64,000 nucleotides of DNA from contig NZ_CANNBM010000001.1 in the NCBI RefSeq assembly GCF_947502895.1, positions 372,001-436,000 of the forward strand, written 5' to 3'. This document shows, in pieces, positions 18,158-27,609 of this stretch. Under the pieces are notes generated by a model that worked only from the letters and a program-made list of their open reading frames with translations, had not been told where the DNA came from and ran no database searches. The DNA is from an uncultured Sulfitobacter sp. GTDB taxonomy: Bacteria > Pseudomonadota > Alphaproteobacteria > Rhodobacterales > Rhodobacteraceae. Within the stretch, counting starts at the first letter, position 1. Every line of letters starts with the position of its first letter. Both the position numbers and the translations under genes were made by a program.

Positions 18158-18159
18158 AC

Positions 18160-19050
18160 ATGGCAAAGCGGTATGGAGGGCGTTTCAGCCCCGACGACAA
18201 CAGCGATCAGGCGGCGAATACGCCGACGCGTGCACGGCGCGTTGATGTAGATCCCGTAGGTGGCCGCGCCAACGTGTTGTTCATCCCCGCGATCCCCCTT
18301 GTCGCAACCAGCTTTTCTGACGGTCCGTTTGCGCTGATGTTCGCCCTGCTGGGGGCCGCATCGCTGACCTTGGCAGCGTGGCTGCTGCGCAGTGGCCTGC
18401 GCGCCGAAGCCGCCTATGACGCGCGCAAGGTCGCCCGCCGCCCTGCCCTGCCGCGCAAGATTATTGCGGCGGGTTTCAGCGGCATAGGCACCGCACTGGC
18501 CGTGATCGCGCATCTGAACAGCTTTGATATCGTCTCGCCCCTCATCTATGGCCTTGCCGCAGCGGGCCTGCACATCACCGCCTTCGGGCTTGACCCCATG
18601 CGCAACAAGGGTATGGACGGCATCGACACCTTCCAACAAGACCGCGTGGCCCGCGTGGTGGACGAGGCCGAAAAACACCTGACCACCATGCGCGAAACCA
18701 TCGCCCGCGCAGGCGATCGCGCATCCGCCGCCCGTTTGGAAGATTTCAGCGCCACCGCCCGCGATCTTATCCGCACAGTTGAGGAAGACCCGCGCGATCT
18801 GACAGCCGCGCGCAAATATCTGGGTGTGTACCTAAAAGGCGCGCGCGACGCGACGGCCAAGTTTGCCGACATCTATTCGCGCACCCGCGACGCCCAAGCC
18901 CGCACTGATTATCTGGCCCTTCTCGATGATCTCGAAAAGAATTTTGCCGCCCGTAACCGCAAATCCCTGCTCGAAGACCGCAGTGATCTGACTGTAGAAA
19001 TCGACGTGCTGCGCGAGCGGCTGTCGCGTGAAGGTGTGCGTCTGGAGTGA
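18160..19050 (+). CDS. XpaC-like protein (5-bromo-4-chloroindolyl phosphate hydrolysis family)
   Basis: A 296-residue membrane-anchored protein. After a charged N-terminus come several hydrophobic segments (about residues 38-145), then a helical cytosolic C-terminal half. XpaC was named for an indolyl-phosphate phenotype in Bacillus, but no phosphatase motif is visible, so the family name should not be read as an activity. XpaC genes are constantly paired with telA, as here (32 bp gap), and the two probably form one membrane-bound complex. Confidence 0.85.
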   Translation: MAKRYGGRFSPDDNSDQAANTPTRARRVDVDPVGGRANVLFIPAIPLVATSFSDGPFALMFALLGAASLTLAAWLLRSGLRAEAAYDARKVARRPALPRKIIAAGFSGIGTALAVIAHLNSFDIVSPLIYGLAAAGLHITAFGLDPMRNKGMDGIDTFQQDRVARVVDEAEKHLTTMRETIARAGDRASAARLEDFSATARDLIRTVEEDPRDLTAARKYLGVYLKGARDATAKFADIYSRTRDAQARTDYLALLDDLEKNFAARNRKSLLEDRSDLTVEIDVLRERLSREGVRLE

Positions 19051-19082
19051 TCCGCGCCGCGCCGCATTAACAAGGAAATCCA

Positions 19083-20267
19083 ATGTCTGAAAACGTCCGC
19101 GAAAAAGCCGCCCAATCCCTCGCCATGGTCGAGGAAGTCACTGCCGTGGTGCTGCCAGAGCCCCAAGACGCCAACGCCGTTGTCACGCTAGAGCAGGCAG
19201 ATGCCCCCGTCAGTGCCGAAATCCGCGCCCGCATGGACGAGCTGGATATGAACGACACCCAGTCGATCATCAGCTTCGGCTCTGCCGCGCAGGCCGAATT
19301 GCAGGAAATCTCGCAAGCAATGCTGCAAGACGTGCGCAACAAGGATGTAGGCCCAGCGGGCGATAGCCTGCGCGGGATCGTGACCACGATCCGCGGCTTT
19401 TCCGTATCCGAACTGGACGTGCGGCGCGATCGCAGCTGGTGGGAAAAGCTGATCGGGCGCGCAGCACCATTTGCTAAATTCACCGCCAAGTTCGAAAAGG
19501 TCCAAGGCCAGATCGACCGCATCACCGACAACCTGCTGGAGCATGAGCACACCCTGCTCAAAGACATCAAGTCGCTCGACATGCTCTATGAGAAAACCCT
19601 GCAATTCTACGACGAACTGGCGCTGTATATCGCCGCTGGCGAGGCCAAGATCGCCGATCTGGACGCAACCACGATCCCTGCCAAAGAGGCTGAGGTGAAC
19701 GCGGCCCCCGAAGAAGATCAGGTGATGAAGGCGCAAGAGCTTCGTGATCTGCGCGCCGCGCGCGATGATCTGGAACGCCGCGTGCACGATCTCAAACTCA
19801 CCCGTCAGGTAACGATGCAATCGCTGCCTTCCATCCGTCTGGTGCAGGAAAACGATAAATCACTGGTAACCAAGATCAACTCGACCCTCGTCAACACCGT
19901 GCCCCTGTGGGAAACACAGCTGGCTCAGGCGGTCACCATCCAACGCTCCTTCGAGGCGGCCAAAGCCGTGCGCGAAGCCAATGACCTGACCAACGAACTG
20001 CTGACCTCCAACGCGAAAAACCTGCGCGAAAGCAACAAGGTGATCCGCGAAGAGATGGAGCGCGGCGTCTTTGACATCGAAGCGGTCAAAGCAGCCAACG
20101 CCGATCTGATCGGCACAATCGAGGAAAGCCTCCAGATCGCTGATGCGGGCAAGGCAAAACGCGCCGCCGCCGAAAAAGATCTCAAGGATATGGAAGCAAA
20201 GCTGCGCGACACATTGGCATCCGCCAAGGCCACCAAGACGGGTCTGGGCGATACGGTCAATACCTGA
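19083..20267 (+). CDS. telA: TelA toxic-anion-resistance protein
   Basis: A 394-residue soluble, almost wholly helical protein of the TelA/KlaA family. Conserved blocks include WWEKLIGR (about 120), the long coiled region TDNLLEHEHTLLKDIKSLDMLYEKT and PLWETQLAQAVTIQR near residue 280. Homologues were found on tellurite-resistance plasmids and in antibiotic-tolerance screens; the mechanism is not known. It lies in the middle of the run and is probably co-expressed with XpaC and the SPFH protein. Confidence 0.92.
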   Translation: MSENVREKAAQSLAMVEEVTAVVLPEPQDANAVVTLEQADAPVSAEIRARMDELDMNDTQSIISFGSAAQAELQEISQAMLQDVRNKDVGPAGDSLRGIVTTIRGFSVSELDVRRDRSWWEKLIGRAAPFAKFTAKFEKVQGQIDRITDNLLEHEHTLLKDIKSLDMLYEKTLQFYDELALYIAAGEAKIADLDATTIPAKEAEVNAAPEEDQVMKAQELRDLRAARDDLERRVHDLKLTRQVTMQSLPSIRLVQENDKSLVTKINSTLVNTVPLWETQLAQAVTIQRSFEAAKAVREANDLTNELLTSNAKNLRESNKVIREEMERGVFDIEAVKAANADLIGTIEESLQIADAGKAKRAAAEKDLKDMEAKLRDTLASAKATKTGLGDTVNT

Positions 20268-20269
20268 GC

Positions 20270-21235
20270 ATGACGCGGATGCGCACCATACGGGCGGCAG
20301 GGCTGGGGCTGATTGCTCTGGGCTTTGCCGCCTGCACCGCCCCTAATGCGGTTATAGATCCGGTGCTCAAACCAGTGGCACGCCCTGCAGCGGCCAAACC
20401 CGTGGCCGCCCCGCCCAAAGTGGCGCGCCCCACATCCGAAGCCAGCGCACAACTGCGCAGCTATCTCAATCAGGTTCAGGGCGCACAACTAAGCCAAGGC
20501 CTGCTGCGCCGTGACGGTGGCGGAGCAGACACGCCGTTCACCAACACGATGCTGGCGCGCAATTTCGAACAGATCGCTTTTTACAACGAATATAACGGGG
20601 ACTTCTCTGGTCGTGGCGGCGCAAGCCCGCTGCGCAGATGGGCCACCCCCGTCCGCATGGACGTGATTTTTGGCGAAGGTGTCCCGCCCTCACAGCAATC
20701 CAGCGATGCAGCTAATATCCGCAGCTATGCCGCACGACTGTCCCGCGTCACCGGCCACCCTGTCAGCATGGGCAGATCGGCGAATTTCATCGTGATTGTT
20801 GCAGGCGAGGATGACCGCGGCGAGGCGCTTGCCGCCGCTGCTGCCCGCGTGCCAGGTATTACGGCTGCCAGCCTTGCACCGCTGGCCAATATGCCCCGCG
20901 ACACCTACTGCGTGGTCGCGGCCTATGCCGCGGGGGCCAATGCCAATACCTATACCGCCGCTGTCGCCGTGATCCGCGCTGAAAACCCCTCCCTGTTGCG
21001 CCTGTCATGCATTCACGAAGAGCTCGCACAAGGTATGGGGCTAGCCAATGATAGCCCTGCCGCACGCCCCTCCATCTTTAATGATGATGATGAATTCGCG
21101 CTGCTGACACGCCATGACGAGCTGCTATTGCAAATGCTCTATGATCCCCGCTTGCGCACGGGAATGAGCGCGGATCAAGCGCGCCCCACCGTCCGCCAGA
21201 TCGCGTCAGAGCTGACGACCGGCGGGCCTGTATGA
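20270..21235 (+). CDS. DUF2927 lipoprotein
   Basis: A 321-residue exported protein of the DUF2927 family. The N-terminus is a lipoprotein signal ending in FAACTAP, so it is likely anchored in the periplasm. The core contains the family-like VRMDVIFGE, an FIVIV strand, the segment LSCIHEELAQGMGLAND, which resembles a zinc-metalloprotease HExxxQxxG-type site (HEELAQGMG), and a late DDDEFALLTRHDELLLQMLYDPRL. Some authors treat DUF2927 as protease-like; that is a proposal from motif, not shown. It starts 2 bp after telA. Confidence 0.85.
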   Translation: MTRMRTIRAAGLGLIALGFAACTAPNAVIDPVLKPVARPAAAKPVAAPPKVARPTSEASAQLRSYLNQVQGAQLSQGLLRRDGGGADTPFTNTMLARNFEQIAFYNEYNGDFSGRGGASPLRRWATPVRMDVIFGEGVPPSQQSSDAANIRSYAARLSRVTGHPVSMGRSANFIVIVAGEDDRGEALAAAAARVPGITAASLAPLANMPRDTYCVVAAYAAGANANTYTAAVAVIRAENPSLLRLSCIHEELAQGMGLANDSPAARPSIFNDDDEFALLTRHDELLLQMLYDPRLRTGMSADQARPTVRQIASELTTGGPV

Positions 21236-21876
21236 AGATCACACAAAAGCTCGTCGGGCTACTCACCGCTTTCATGCCAGTCGCAGCAAACGCAGGGCCG
21301 TCAACGGCAGATTTCATGCTTTCGCGCGCGCCCTCGGGCAGCACCTTGTCGCAGACATTTGACTGGACACCCGACGGCACCGAAATCCAAATTGTTGATC
21401 CTGTTGTATTTCCCGAAAGTTTCGACAGCGAATGGGTCAAAATTCCCAACGGGCCAGCGCAGGTCCAGATGCTGATGTCTGGCCCGCCCAACCAAGCGCC
21501 TTTGGCCGCATTTGTCACATTCTCTCGGAATACGCCCGTCTGCCATAGGTCTGGTGGTCTGTTTGGCGTCGATGGCGGCATGGGCGCGTTTACAACGTCC
21601 AAAACCCAAGAAAGCATCAAGGCATATCTCGCCACGCTCCCCGAAGGATGGAGCCTGTACGACGGGCTATTGGCAGATCAAAGCGATGATGGTCGCAACG
21701 ACCTGACCTTGTTCAAATTACCGGACGGTGTCGTGTTCCCCGGCTTTTTCACAGGCGGTGACGGTGGTTTTTCCGTCTCGGCCCTGTTTGACGGTGCTGG
21801 CGATATGGTCTCTTTGACCGTTGACTTCAGCCGCACGGCGACATCCCCCCTCATCCCGCCAGCGTGTGAGGGCTGA
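21232..21876 (+). CDS. Secreted protein of unknown function
   Basis: A 214-residue protein with a cleavable signal peptide (cut likely after PVAANA, residue 21). The mature part is beta-rich, with Trp, Gly and Asp patches such as FDWTPDGTEIQIVDP and GFFTGGDGGFSVS, and one Cys in each of the middle and the end that could form a disulphide. I do not recognise a family. Its ATG overlaps the DUF2927 stop by 4 bp, so it is translated with that lipoprotein and probably acts in the periplasm with it. Confidence 0.75.
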   Translation: MKITQKLVGLLTAFMPVAANAGPSTADFMLSRAPSGSTLSQTFDWTPDGTEIQIVDPVVFPESFDSEWVKIPNGPAQVQMLMSGPPNQAPLAAFVTFSRNTPVCHRSGGLFGVDGGMGAFTTSKTQESIKAYLATLPEGWSLYDGLLADQSDDGRNDLTLFKLPDGVVFPGFFTGGDGGFSVSALFDGAGDMVSLTVDFSRTATSPLIPPACEG

Positions 21877-21977
21877 CAGTCTTGCAGGTTGACCGCTCAT
21901 GCGCCCAACCAGCTGTTTCTTGATAACCAGCCGCGCGGCGATTAGGTTAATCGCCAAACAACCCTAAAGGACATTCC

Positions 21978-23087
21978 ATGGGCATTTTCGATTTCCTCTC
22001 AGGTGAATTCATTGACGTCATCCACTGGACCGATGACACCCGCGACACTCTGGTCTGGCGGTTCGAGCGCGAGGCGCATGAAATCAAATACGGCGCCAAG
22101 CTGACCGTACGTGAGGGGCAAGCAGCGGTGTTTGTCCACGAGGGCCAGCTGGCCGATGTTTTCACCCCCGGTCTCTACATGCTAGAGACGAACAACATGC
22201 CGATCATGACCACGCTCCAGCATTGGGACCACGGGTTCAAATCGCCGTTCAAATCCGAGATTTACTACGTCAACACCACGCGGTTCAACGATCTGAAATG
22301 GGGCACCAAAAACCCCATCATCGTGCGCGACCCCGAGTTCGGCCCTGTGCGCCTGCGCGCCTTTGGCACCTACTCGATCCGCGTGGTCGATCCCGCCCTG
22401 TTCCTGCGCGAAATCGTCGGTACAGACGGCGAATTCACAATGGACGAAATCTCGTTCCAGATCCGCAACATCATCGTACAGGAATTCTCGCGCACCATTG
22501 CACGCGCACAGATCCCCGTGCTCGACATGGCTGCCAACACGCGTGAACTGGGCAAACTGGTCGGCGGTGAAATCGCGGGTCAACTGGCCGAATACGGTCT
22601 CGCCATGCCCGAGCTCTACATCGAGAACATCTCGCTGCCCCCTGCGGTAGAGGAAGTTATGGACAAACGCTCTTCCATGGGCGTGATCGGCAACCTCAAC
22701 GAATATATGCAGTTCCAGACAGCCGAGGCTTTGGGCCGTGACGGCACTGGGGCAGCAGCCATTCAGGCGGGTCTGGGCGCTGGCCTTGGTATGCAGATCG
22801 GCGCACAGGCCGCAGCAGGTGGCCCGTGGGGCGCACAACCCGCAGCAAAAGCCGCCCCTATGGCGCCTCCCCCCCCACCCGTTGAACATGTGTGGCACAT
22901 CGCCGAAGGGGGCGAGACAACAGGCCCCTATTCCAAGGCAAAGATGGGGCGCATGGCCGCCGAGGGCAAACTGACCCGCCAGACTTTTGTCTGGACACCC
23001 GGTCAGGACGGCTGGATGCGCGCCGAAGATGTGATGGAGTTGGCACAGCTCTTCACCGTGCTGCCCCCGCCGCCGCCGCCCGCCTGA
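21978..23087 (+). CDS. SPFH-domain protein with C-terminal GYF_2 domain (YdjI type)
   Basis: A 369-residue cytosolic protein. Residues 20-270 are an SPFH/virion-core-like domain (LVWRFEREAHEIKYGAKLTV, LYIENISLPPAVEEVMDKR). An Ala/Gly/Pro linker leads to a GYF_2 domain (about 300-355: HVWHIAEGGETTGPYS, FVWTPGQDGWMRAEDV), a fold that binds proline-rich peptides. The extreme tail is itself polyproline. The form resembles Bacillus YdjI, which recruits PspA-type stress factors to the membrane. It sits in the TelA/XpaC run. Confidence 0.88.
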   Translation: MGIFDFLSGEFIDVIHWTDDTRDTLVWRFEREAHEIKYGAKLTVREGQAAVFVHEGQLADVFTPGLYMLETNNMPIMTTLQHWDHGFKSPFKSEIYYVNTTRFNDLKWGTKNPIIVRDPEFGPVRLRAFGTYSIRVVDPALFLREIVGTDGEFTMDEISFQIRNIIVQEFSRTIARAQIPVLDMAANTRELGKLVGGEIAGQLAEYGLAMPELYIENISLPPAVEEVMDKRSSMGVIGNLNEYMQFQTAEALGRDGTGAAAIQAGLGAGLGMQIGAQAAAGGPWGAQPAAKAAPMAPPPPPVEHVWHIAEGGETTGPYSKAKMGRMAAEGKLTRQTFVWTPGQDGWMRAEDVMELAQLFTVLPPPPPPA

Positions 23088-23089
23088 TC

Positions 23090-23491
23090 ATGGCACGGCA
23101 GGCCGTCTTTCCACCCGCACTGGCCCACGCAGTTGCCGCCAGCGGCTTTTCCCCCGCCATCCGTGCGGGGGACTTGATATTTCTGACAGGGGCTACTGGC
23201 GCTGATGCGCAAGGCGTGATGCCTGATGACGCCGCCACACAGACCCGCAATGCGCTGCAAAAGGTCCTGACAATCCTCGACGCCGCAGGCGCCCAGCCGC
23301 AAGACGTGGTCGAGATCACCAGCTATCACATTGGCCTGCGCGATCATTTTGATACTGTAGATGCGCTGCTGCGCGAGACACTCGGCCTGCCCCTGCCCGC
23401 ATGGACGGCTGTCGAGGTCGCAGGCCTGCGCAGAGAAGGTGCCGTGATCGAAATGCGAATTGTTGTGCACGCTCCCCTCCCTCAGACGTGA
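23090..23491 (+). CDS. RidA-family protein (reactive imine deaminase-like)
   Basis: A 133-residue member of the YjgF/YER057c/UK114 (RidA) family, most of which hydrolyse reactive enamines or imines made by PLP enzymes. It shows IRAGDLIFLTGATG, QTRNALQKVLTILDAAG and PAWTAVEVAGL, in place of the RidA catalytic Arg within the usual ARxAVxVxxLP motif. The Arg is not at the standard position, so this may be a non-archetypal Rid subgroup. The ATG at 23090 lies two bases after the SPFH stop. Confidence 0.85.
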   Translation: MARQAVFPPALAHAVAASGFSPAIRAGDLIFLTGATGADAQGVMPDDAATQTRNALQKVLTILDAAGAQPQDVVEITSYHIGLRDHFDTVDALLRETLGLPLPAWTAVEVAGLRREGAVIEMRIVVHAPLPQT

Positions 23492-23521
23492 CAGAAAGGC
23501 CCGTGGCACTACCTTAGCGCC

Positions 23522-24073
23522 ATGCAACGCTTTGCAAAATACAAACCCAACCGCCGCACGGTGCTAAAGTGGACCCATGGCCTGATGATCCCGCTGTTCA
23601 TCTGGTTTTTGATTGTCACGCCCGACATGGTCGTGCCACTGGGTAGTCCATGGTTTGCGATCCACTCCAATCTGGCGCTGGTATTCGTGTCTATCTGCCT
23701 GCTCTGGACGGCCGATGTCATGCGTCGCGGCCTTGCCTCTCGCCCTGGTCCCAAGCTGCAAGGCTGGGCGCGGTACATCCATCGCCCACTGCATCTGAGC
23801 ATCATCTGGGGCCTGTTTCTGGTCGCCCTTGGCGGCTTCGCGCTGGGGCTCACATCCTTTGTGCAACTCAAGGCGGGCCTGTGGCTACCCATCGCCCCGC
23901 CCATGGGCTGGCGCGACGCAAACGAGATCATCGGCAAGCTGCATATCTACCAGTTTTATCTGCTGGGGGTACTCATCGCGGGGCATGCAGCCTTCCACAT
24001 CTGGCGGCATGTCAAACTGCGCGACAACGCCCTGCGCATTATGGCCCCACGCTTCCTTCACCGCTTTTTGTGA
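23522..24073 (+). CDS. Cytochrome b561-like membrane protein
   Basis: A 183-residue four-helix membrane protein. His residues that could hold b-type haem lie in LKWTHGLMIPLFIWF, ARYIHRPLHLSIIW, GKLHIYQFYLLGVLIAGHAAFHIW. That pattern matches cytochrome b561/ferredoxin-type b subunits. A quinone- or superoxide-linked electron transfer at the inner membrane is the family role; partner and donor are not visible here. It is the only probable redox haem protein in this run. Confidence 0.8.
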   Translation: MQRFAKYKPNRRTVLKWTHGLMIPLFIWFLIVTPDMVVPLGSPWFAIHSNLALVFVSICLLWTADVMRRGLASRPGPKLQGWARYIHRPLHLSIIWGLFLVALGGFALGLTSFVQLKAGLWLPIAPPMGWRDANEIIGKLHIYQFYLLGVLIAGHAAFHIWRHVKLRDNALRIMAPRFLHRFL

Positions 24074-24142
24074 CCGCCCCTTGACCCCACCGTGCGCAAG
24101 CACAATGTTGGCGCGGAACCCCCAACCCCAAAAGGTCTGCCC

Positions 24143-25252
24143 TTGCCCGACACCACACCAGACACCGTCCTGCAAGAGCACCGCTTTCCGTGTGATACAT
24201 GCGGCAGCGACCTGCGGTTTGATCCCCAGGCAAGTGAGCTGAAATGCGACCATTGCGGCCATGTAGAGCCGATAGGCACTGTCTGGACGCAGTCGCGCGC
24301 CATCGCCGAGCTTGATTTGCAACGCGGCCTCAGCCAGACGCTCGACACCGCCGAGATGGAAGAAACCCGCGTCAGCCAATGCCCCAACTGCGCCGCACAG
24401 GTGGAATTCGACGCACAATCCCAAGCGGCTGAATGTCCCTTTTGCGCCACCCCCGTGGTGGTGGACACAGGGCTGCACCGCCACATCAAACCCCGCGCCG
24501 TTCTACCATTTGCCTTGCCGCAGGAGGTCGCGCGCGATGCGATGAAAGACTGGCTCGGCAGCCTGTGGTTTGCGCCAAACGGGCTGCAAGCCTACGCGCG
24601 CAAGGGGCGGCGTATGGATGGCATCTATGTTCCGTACTGGACCTATGACGCGCAAAGCGACACGCGCTATTCGGGCGAGCGCGGCACAGTCTATTATGAA
24701 AACCGCACCGTCATGCGCGATGGCAAACGCACCACTGTGCGCGTGGCCAAGGTCCGCTGGCGCGGCGTCTCGGGCCGTGTGGCGCGGTTCTTTGACGATG
24801 TGCTGGTACTCGGCTCGCGCTCCTTGCCCAAACGCTTCACCGACGCGCTAGAGCCGTGGGATCTGGCCGCACTGGAACCCTACGCCCCCGAATACCTCGC
24901 TGGATTTCGCGCAGAGGGCTATACTGTCCCCCTCGACGAAGGCTTTACCGAGGCACGCGCAAAGATGGACGCCATGATCCGCCGCGACGTTAAATTCGAC
25001 ATCGGCGGTGACCGCCAGCGTATCCACAACATGGATGTCGACCTCAGCAATATGACATTCAAACACATCTTGCTGCCTGTCTGGCTGGCTGCCTACAAGT
25101 ACCGCGGCAAATCCTACCGCTTTGTCGTCAACGGCCGTACAGGGCGGGTACAGGGCGAACGCCCCTATTCCGCGATAAAGATCGCCTTTGCAGTGATCAC
25201 AGGTCTCATCATCGCCGCCATTATCGGCTACCTATATGCACAAAACGGATAA
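24143..25252 (+). CDS. Double zinc-ribbon membrane protein of the TelA/SPFH neighbourhood
   Basis: A 369-residue protein with two N-terminal zinc ribbons (CDTCG...CDHCG and CPNCA...CPFCA), a large soluble middle with PYWTYDAQSDTRYSGERGTVYYE, and one C-terminal membrane helix (AFAVITGLIIAAIIGYLY). Databases often label it primosomal protein N'-like, which is misleading, as no helicase motif is present. TTG 24143 follows AAAAGG at good spacing and starts just before FPCDTCG; a GTG at 24092 in frame lacks a ribosome site. It probably joins the SPFH stress module at the membrane. Confidence 0.82.
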   Translation: MPDTTPDTVLQEHRFPCDTCGSDLRFDPQASELKCDHCGHVEPIGTVWTQSRAIAELDLQRGLSQTLDTAEMEETRVSQCPNCAAQVEFDAQSQAAECPFCATPVVVDTGLHRHIKPRAVLPFALPQEVARDAMKDWLGSLWFAPNGLQAYARKGRRMDGIYVPYWTYDAQSDTRYSGERGTVYYENRTVMRDGKRTTVRVAKVRWRGVSGRVARFFDDVLVLGSRSLPKRFTDALEPWDLAALEPYAPEYLAGFRAEGYTVPLDEGFTEARAKMDAMIRRDVKFDIGGDRQRIHNMDVDLSNMTFKHILLPVWLAAYKYRGKSYRFVVNGRTGRVQGERPYSAIKIAFAVITGLIIAAIIGYLYAQNG

Positions 25253-25255
25253 GTC

Positions 25256-25933
25256 ATGAGCCAGATCGACACCCTTTCCCAGATCCTGACAGATCGCTAT
25301 TCCTGCCGCGCATTCCTGCCTGATCCTGTGCCGGATGCCGATCTAGGCCGCATTGTGCAGGCCGCACGCCACGTGCCGTCCTGGTGCAACGCACAGCCGT
25401 GGCAAGTGGACATAACGCGCGGTGAGGCAACCAACCGCCTGCGCGCCAAACTGTCCGAGACTGCCAGCGCAGGCACACCTCCCTCCCCCGATCTGACATG
25501 GCCCTCCAAATACACAGGCGACTACGCGATGCGCCGCCGCACTTGCGGTTTCCAGCTCTATGATGCCGTAGGAATCGAGAAATCGGACCGCGCAGGCCGT
25601 GCCGCGCAAATGCTGCGCAACTACGCCTTCTTTGACGCGCCTCACGTGGCCATCATCCACTCCCCCGCAGAACTCGGCCCCTACGGCGCGATGGATACGG
25701 GCGGCTTTGTCACCGCCTTCACTCTTGCCGCCACAGCACTGGGTATTGCCACGGTCGCGCAGGCCGCAATCGCCGCCTATGCCCCCCTGCTCAAAGAGCA
25801 TCTGGACATCGCGGACGATCGCCTGATCCTGTGTGCCATTTCACTGGGCTACGCCGATACTCAGGCCCCCGCCAACCAGTTTCGCACCCAACGGGCGCAG
25901 ACCGATGACATCATCCGCTGGCACGACACATGA
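25256..25933 (+). CDS. Nitroreductase-family flavoprotein
   Basis: A 225-residue FMN enzyme of the nitroreductase superfamily. The N-terminus [35 protein letters not shown] carries the Arg-Ser-type FMN site and the helix typical of NfnB-like members. Later segments [19 protein letters not shown] and [10 protein letters not shown] are also standard. The physiological substrate cannot be told from sequence. It starts 3 bp after the zinc-ribbon gene and overlaps dtd by 4 bp. Confidence 0.88.
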   Translation: MSQIDTLSQILTDRYSCRAFLPDPVPDADLGRIVQAARHVPSWCNAQPWQVDITRGEATNRLRAKLSETASAGTPPSPDLTWPSKYTGDYAMRRRTCGFQLYDAVGIEKSDRAGRAAQMLRNYAFFDAPHVAIIHSPAELGPYGAMDTGGFVTAFTLAATALGIATVAQAAIAAYAPLLKEHLDIADDRLILCAISLGYADTQAPANQFRTQRAQTDDIIRWHDT

Positions 25934-26373
25934 AGGCGCTGCTGCAACGCGTCACAGACGCCAGTGTGACTGTAGAAGGGGCGATCATCAGCCAGATCGA
26001 CACGGGCATGCTGATCTTCGTCTGTGCAATGCCGGACGATACCGATAACACTGCCAAGGCCCTCGCACTCAAGATATCCAAACTGCGCCTGTTCAAAGAC
26101 GATGCAGGCAAGATGAACCTCAGCCTTGCGCAAACAGGTGGCGGTGCGCTGGTCGTCAGCCAGTTCACGCTGGCGGCAGATACATCCCGCGGCACAAGGC
26201 CCGGTTTCTCTTATGCGGCAAAGCCCGATCTGGCCGAAACCCTGTATCTACAGTTCGCTGGTGCCCTGCGCGATCTGGGTATTCCCGTGCAAACGGGAAA
26301 GTTCGGTGCCGATATGTCCGTGGCCCTCACCAATGACGGTCCCGTCACCATCTGGCTCGATACCGACAGCTGA
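25930..26373 (+). CDS. dtd: D-aminoacyl-tRNA deacylase
   Basis: A 147-residue homodimeric editing enzyme that removes D-amino acids (and Gly) from tRNA. The two active-site motifs are present: [17 protein letters not shown] with Thr in SQFTL, and NDGPVTI with the cis Gly-Pro. Its ATG overlaps the nitroreductase stop. The function is general housekeeping and probably rides on the operon promoter. Confidence 0.95.
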   Translation: MKALLQRVTDASVTVEGAIISQIDTGMLIFVCAMPDDTDNTAKALALKISKLRLFKDDAGKMNLSLAQTGGGALVVSQFTLAADTSRGTRPGFSYAAKPDLAETLYLQFAGALRDLGIPVQTGKFGADMSVALTNDGPVTIWLDTDS

Positions 26374-26427
26374 CAGGGTCGGCGGGCGGGCGATGCACGC
26401 GTAGCTGTGCGAGCGCGCGCGCAGGCC

Positions 26428-27609
26428 CTATGGCTCGCGGAATGCTTCTTTGGATTTATACAAAGGCTTCAGCAGATATTGCAGCACGGTCTTGGAGCCT
26501 GTGTGCAATTCCACACTTGCCTGCATACCGGGGCGAATTTCCAGCGCCACCTGACGCTCTGTCAGGTTCTCCGTGTCCACAGCCAACGTCACTTTGTAGT
26601 GCGGATCACCGTCAGGATCACGCGCACGCTCGTCTTTGAACGTATCCGCCGATATCAGCTTCACTTCGCCCTTGAGCGTGCCATAAATCGTGTAATCATA
26701 TGCCGACAGTTTTACAGTCGCCGCCTGCCCGCGCCGTACGCCTGCAATATCCTCGGGCTTCACCCGTGCTTCCACAAACAGCTCTTCGTCCAGCGGAATG
26801 ATCTGCAAAATCTCTTCGCCAGGGCGCACAACCCCGCCAATGGTGGTGACTTGCAAGTTGTTTACAATCCCGCGCATCGGCGCGCGCAGCAAGGTACGGT
26901 CCAACTGGTCCGTACTCGATTTGAGGTTCTGGCGCAGGGTCGACAGCTCACGCAGAACGTCCGAATACTCCTGCGCACGGTCCAGCTCGGTGCTGGTTAC
27001 GACATCGTCATATTTGATCTTTGCATCCGCATAGGCTTTGCGGGCGCGCGTGGCCTCGATAAGCGATACAATCTTGTTCTTGAGCAGCCCGTCCATCAGG
27101 TCGCGCTCTCGCTGCGCCTCTACCAGCACCTGCCGCGCACCGTCTACAGACGTCACATAATCCGACTGCCGCGCTTGCAACAATGCCGCTTCTGATGCGA
27201 CCATATTAGGCGTCCGGCTGCGCCATTCGCTTGGCACATCAAACGTATACTCACCGTCAATCTCGGCCTCCAGCCGCAGACGGCGGATCTCGAACGCACT
27301 GATCTGGTCCTGTAGATCATCAACCGAGGATTGGAACTGAGTGTTGTGCAACCGCGCGAGCACATCGCCCGCCTCGACAATATCGCCCTCACCAACGGTC
27401 AGTTCTGCCAGAATACCGCCTTCAAGGTTCTGGATAATCTGCGGGCGCGAACTACTGATCATACTGCCTTCGGCGCGCACAATCTCGTCCACCCATGCGA
27501 AAAACGCCCAGATCAGAAACACGATCACCGTAGCTGCGCTCAGCCAGACCACCATAGACGGGCCGCGCAACTGGCGCGTCATGTGGTCGTCCATTCCAAC
27601 ACTGCTCAT
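26428..27609 (-). CDS. Type I secretion membrane-fusion protein (HlyD family)
   Basis: A 393-residue periplasmic adaptor. A single N-terminal membrane helix (VVWLSAATVIVFLIWAFFAW) is followed by a lipoyl half (GGILAELTVGEGDIVEAGDVLARL), a long coiled-coil hairpin (about 95-240), the second lipoyl half (LRAPMRGIVNNLQVTTIGGVV) and a beta-barrel domain. It links the ABC exporter to the outer-membrane channel. ATG 27609 overlaps the exporter stop as ATGA. It is the last gene of the export operon. Confidence 0.93.
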   Translation of the reverse strand: MSSVGMDDHMTRQLRGPSMVVWLSAATVIVFLIWAFFAWVDEIVRAEGSMISSSRPQIIQNLEGGILAELTVGEGDIVEAGDVLARLHNTQFQSSVDDLQDQISAFEIRRLRLEAEIDGEYTFDVPSEWRSRTPNMVASEAALLQARQSDYVTSVDGARQVLVEAQRERDLMDGLLKNKIVSLIEATRARKAYADAKIKYDDVVTSTELDRAQEYSDVLRELSTLRQNLKSSTDQLDRTLLRAPMRGIVNNLQVTTIGGVVRPGEEILQIIPLDEELFVEARVKPEDIAGVRRGQAATVKLSAYDYTIYGTLKGEVKLISADTFKDERARDPDGDPHYKVTLAVDTENLTERQVALEIRPGMQASVELHTGSKTVLQYLLKPLYKSKEAFREP

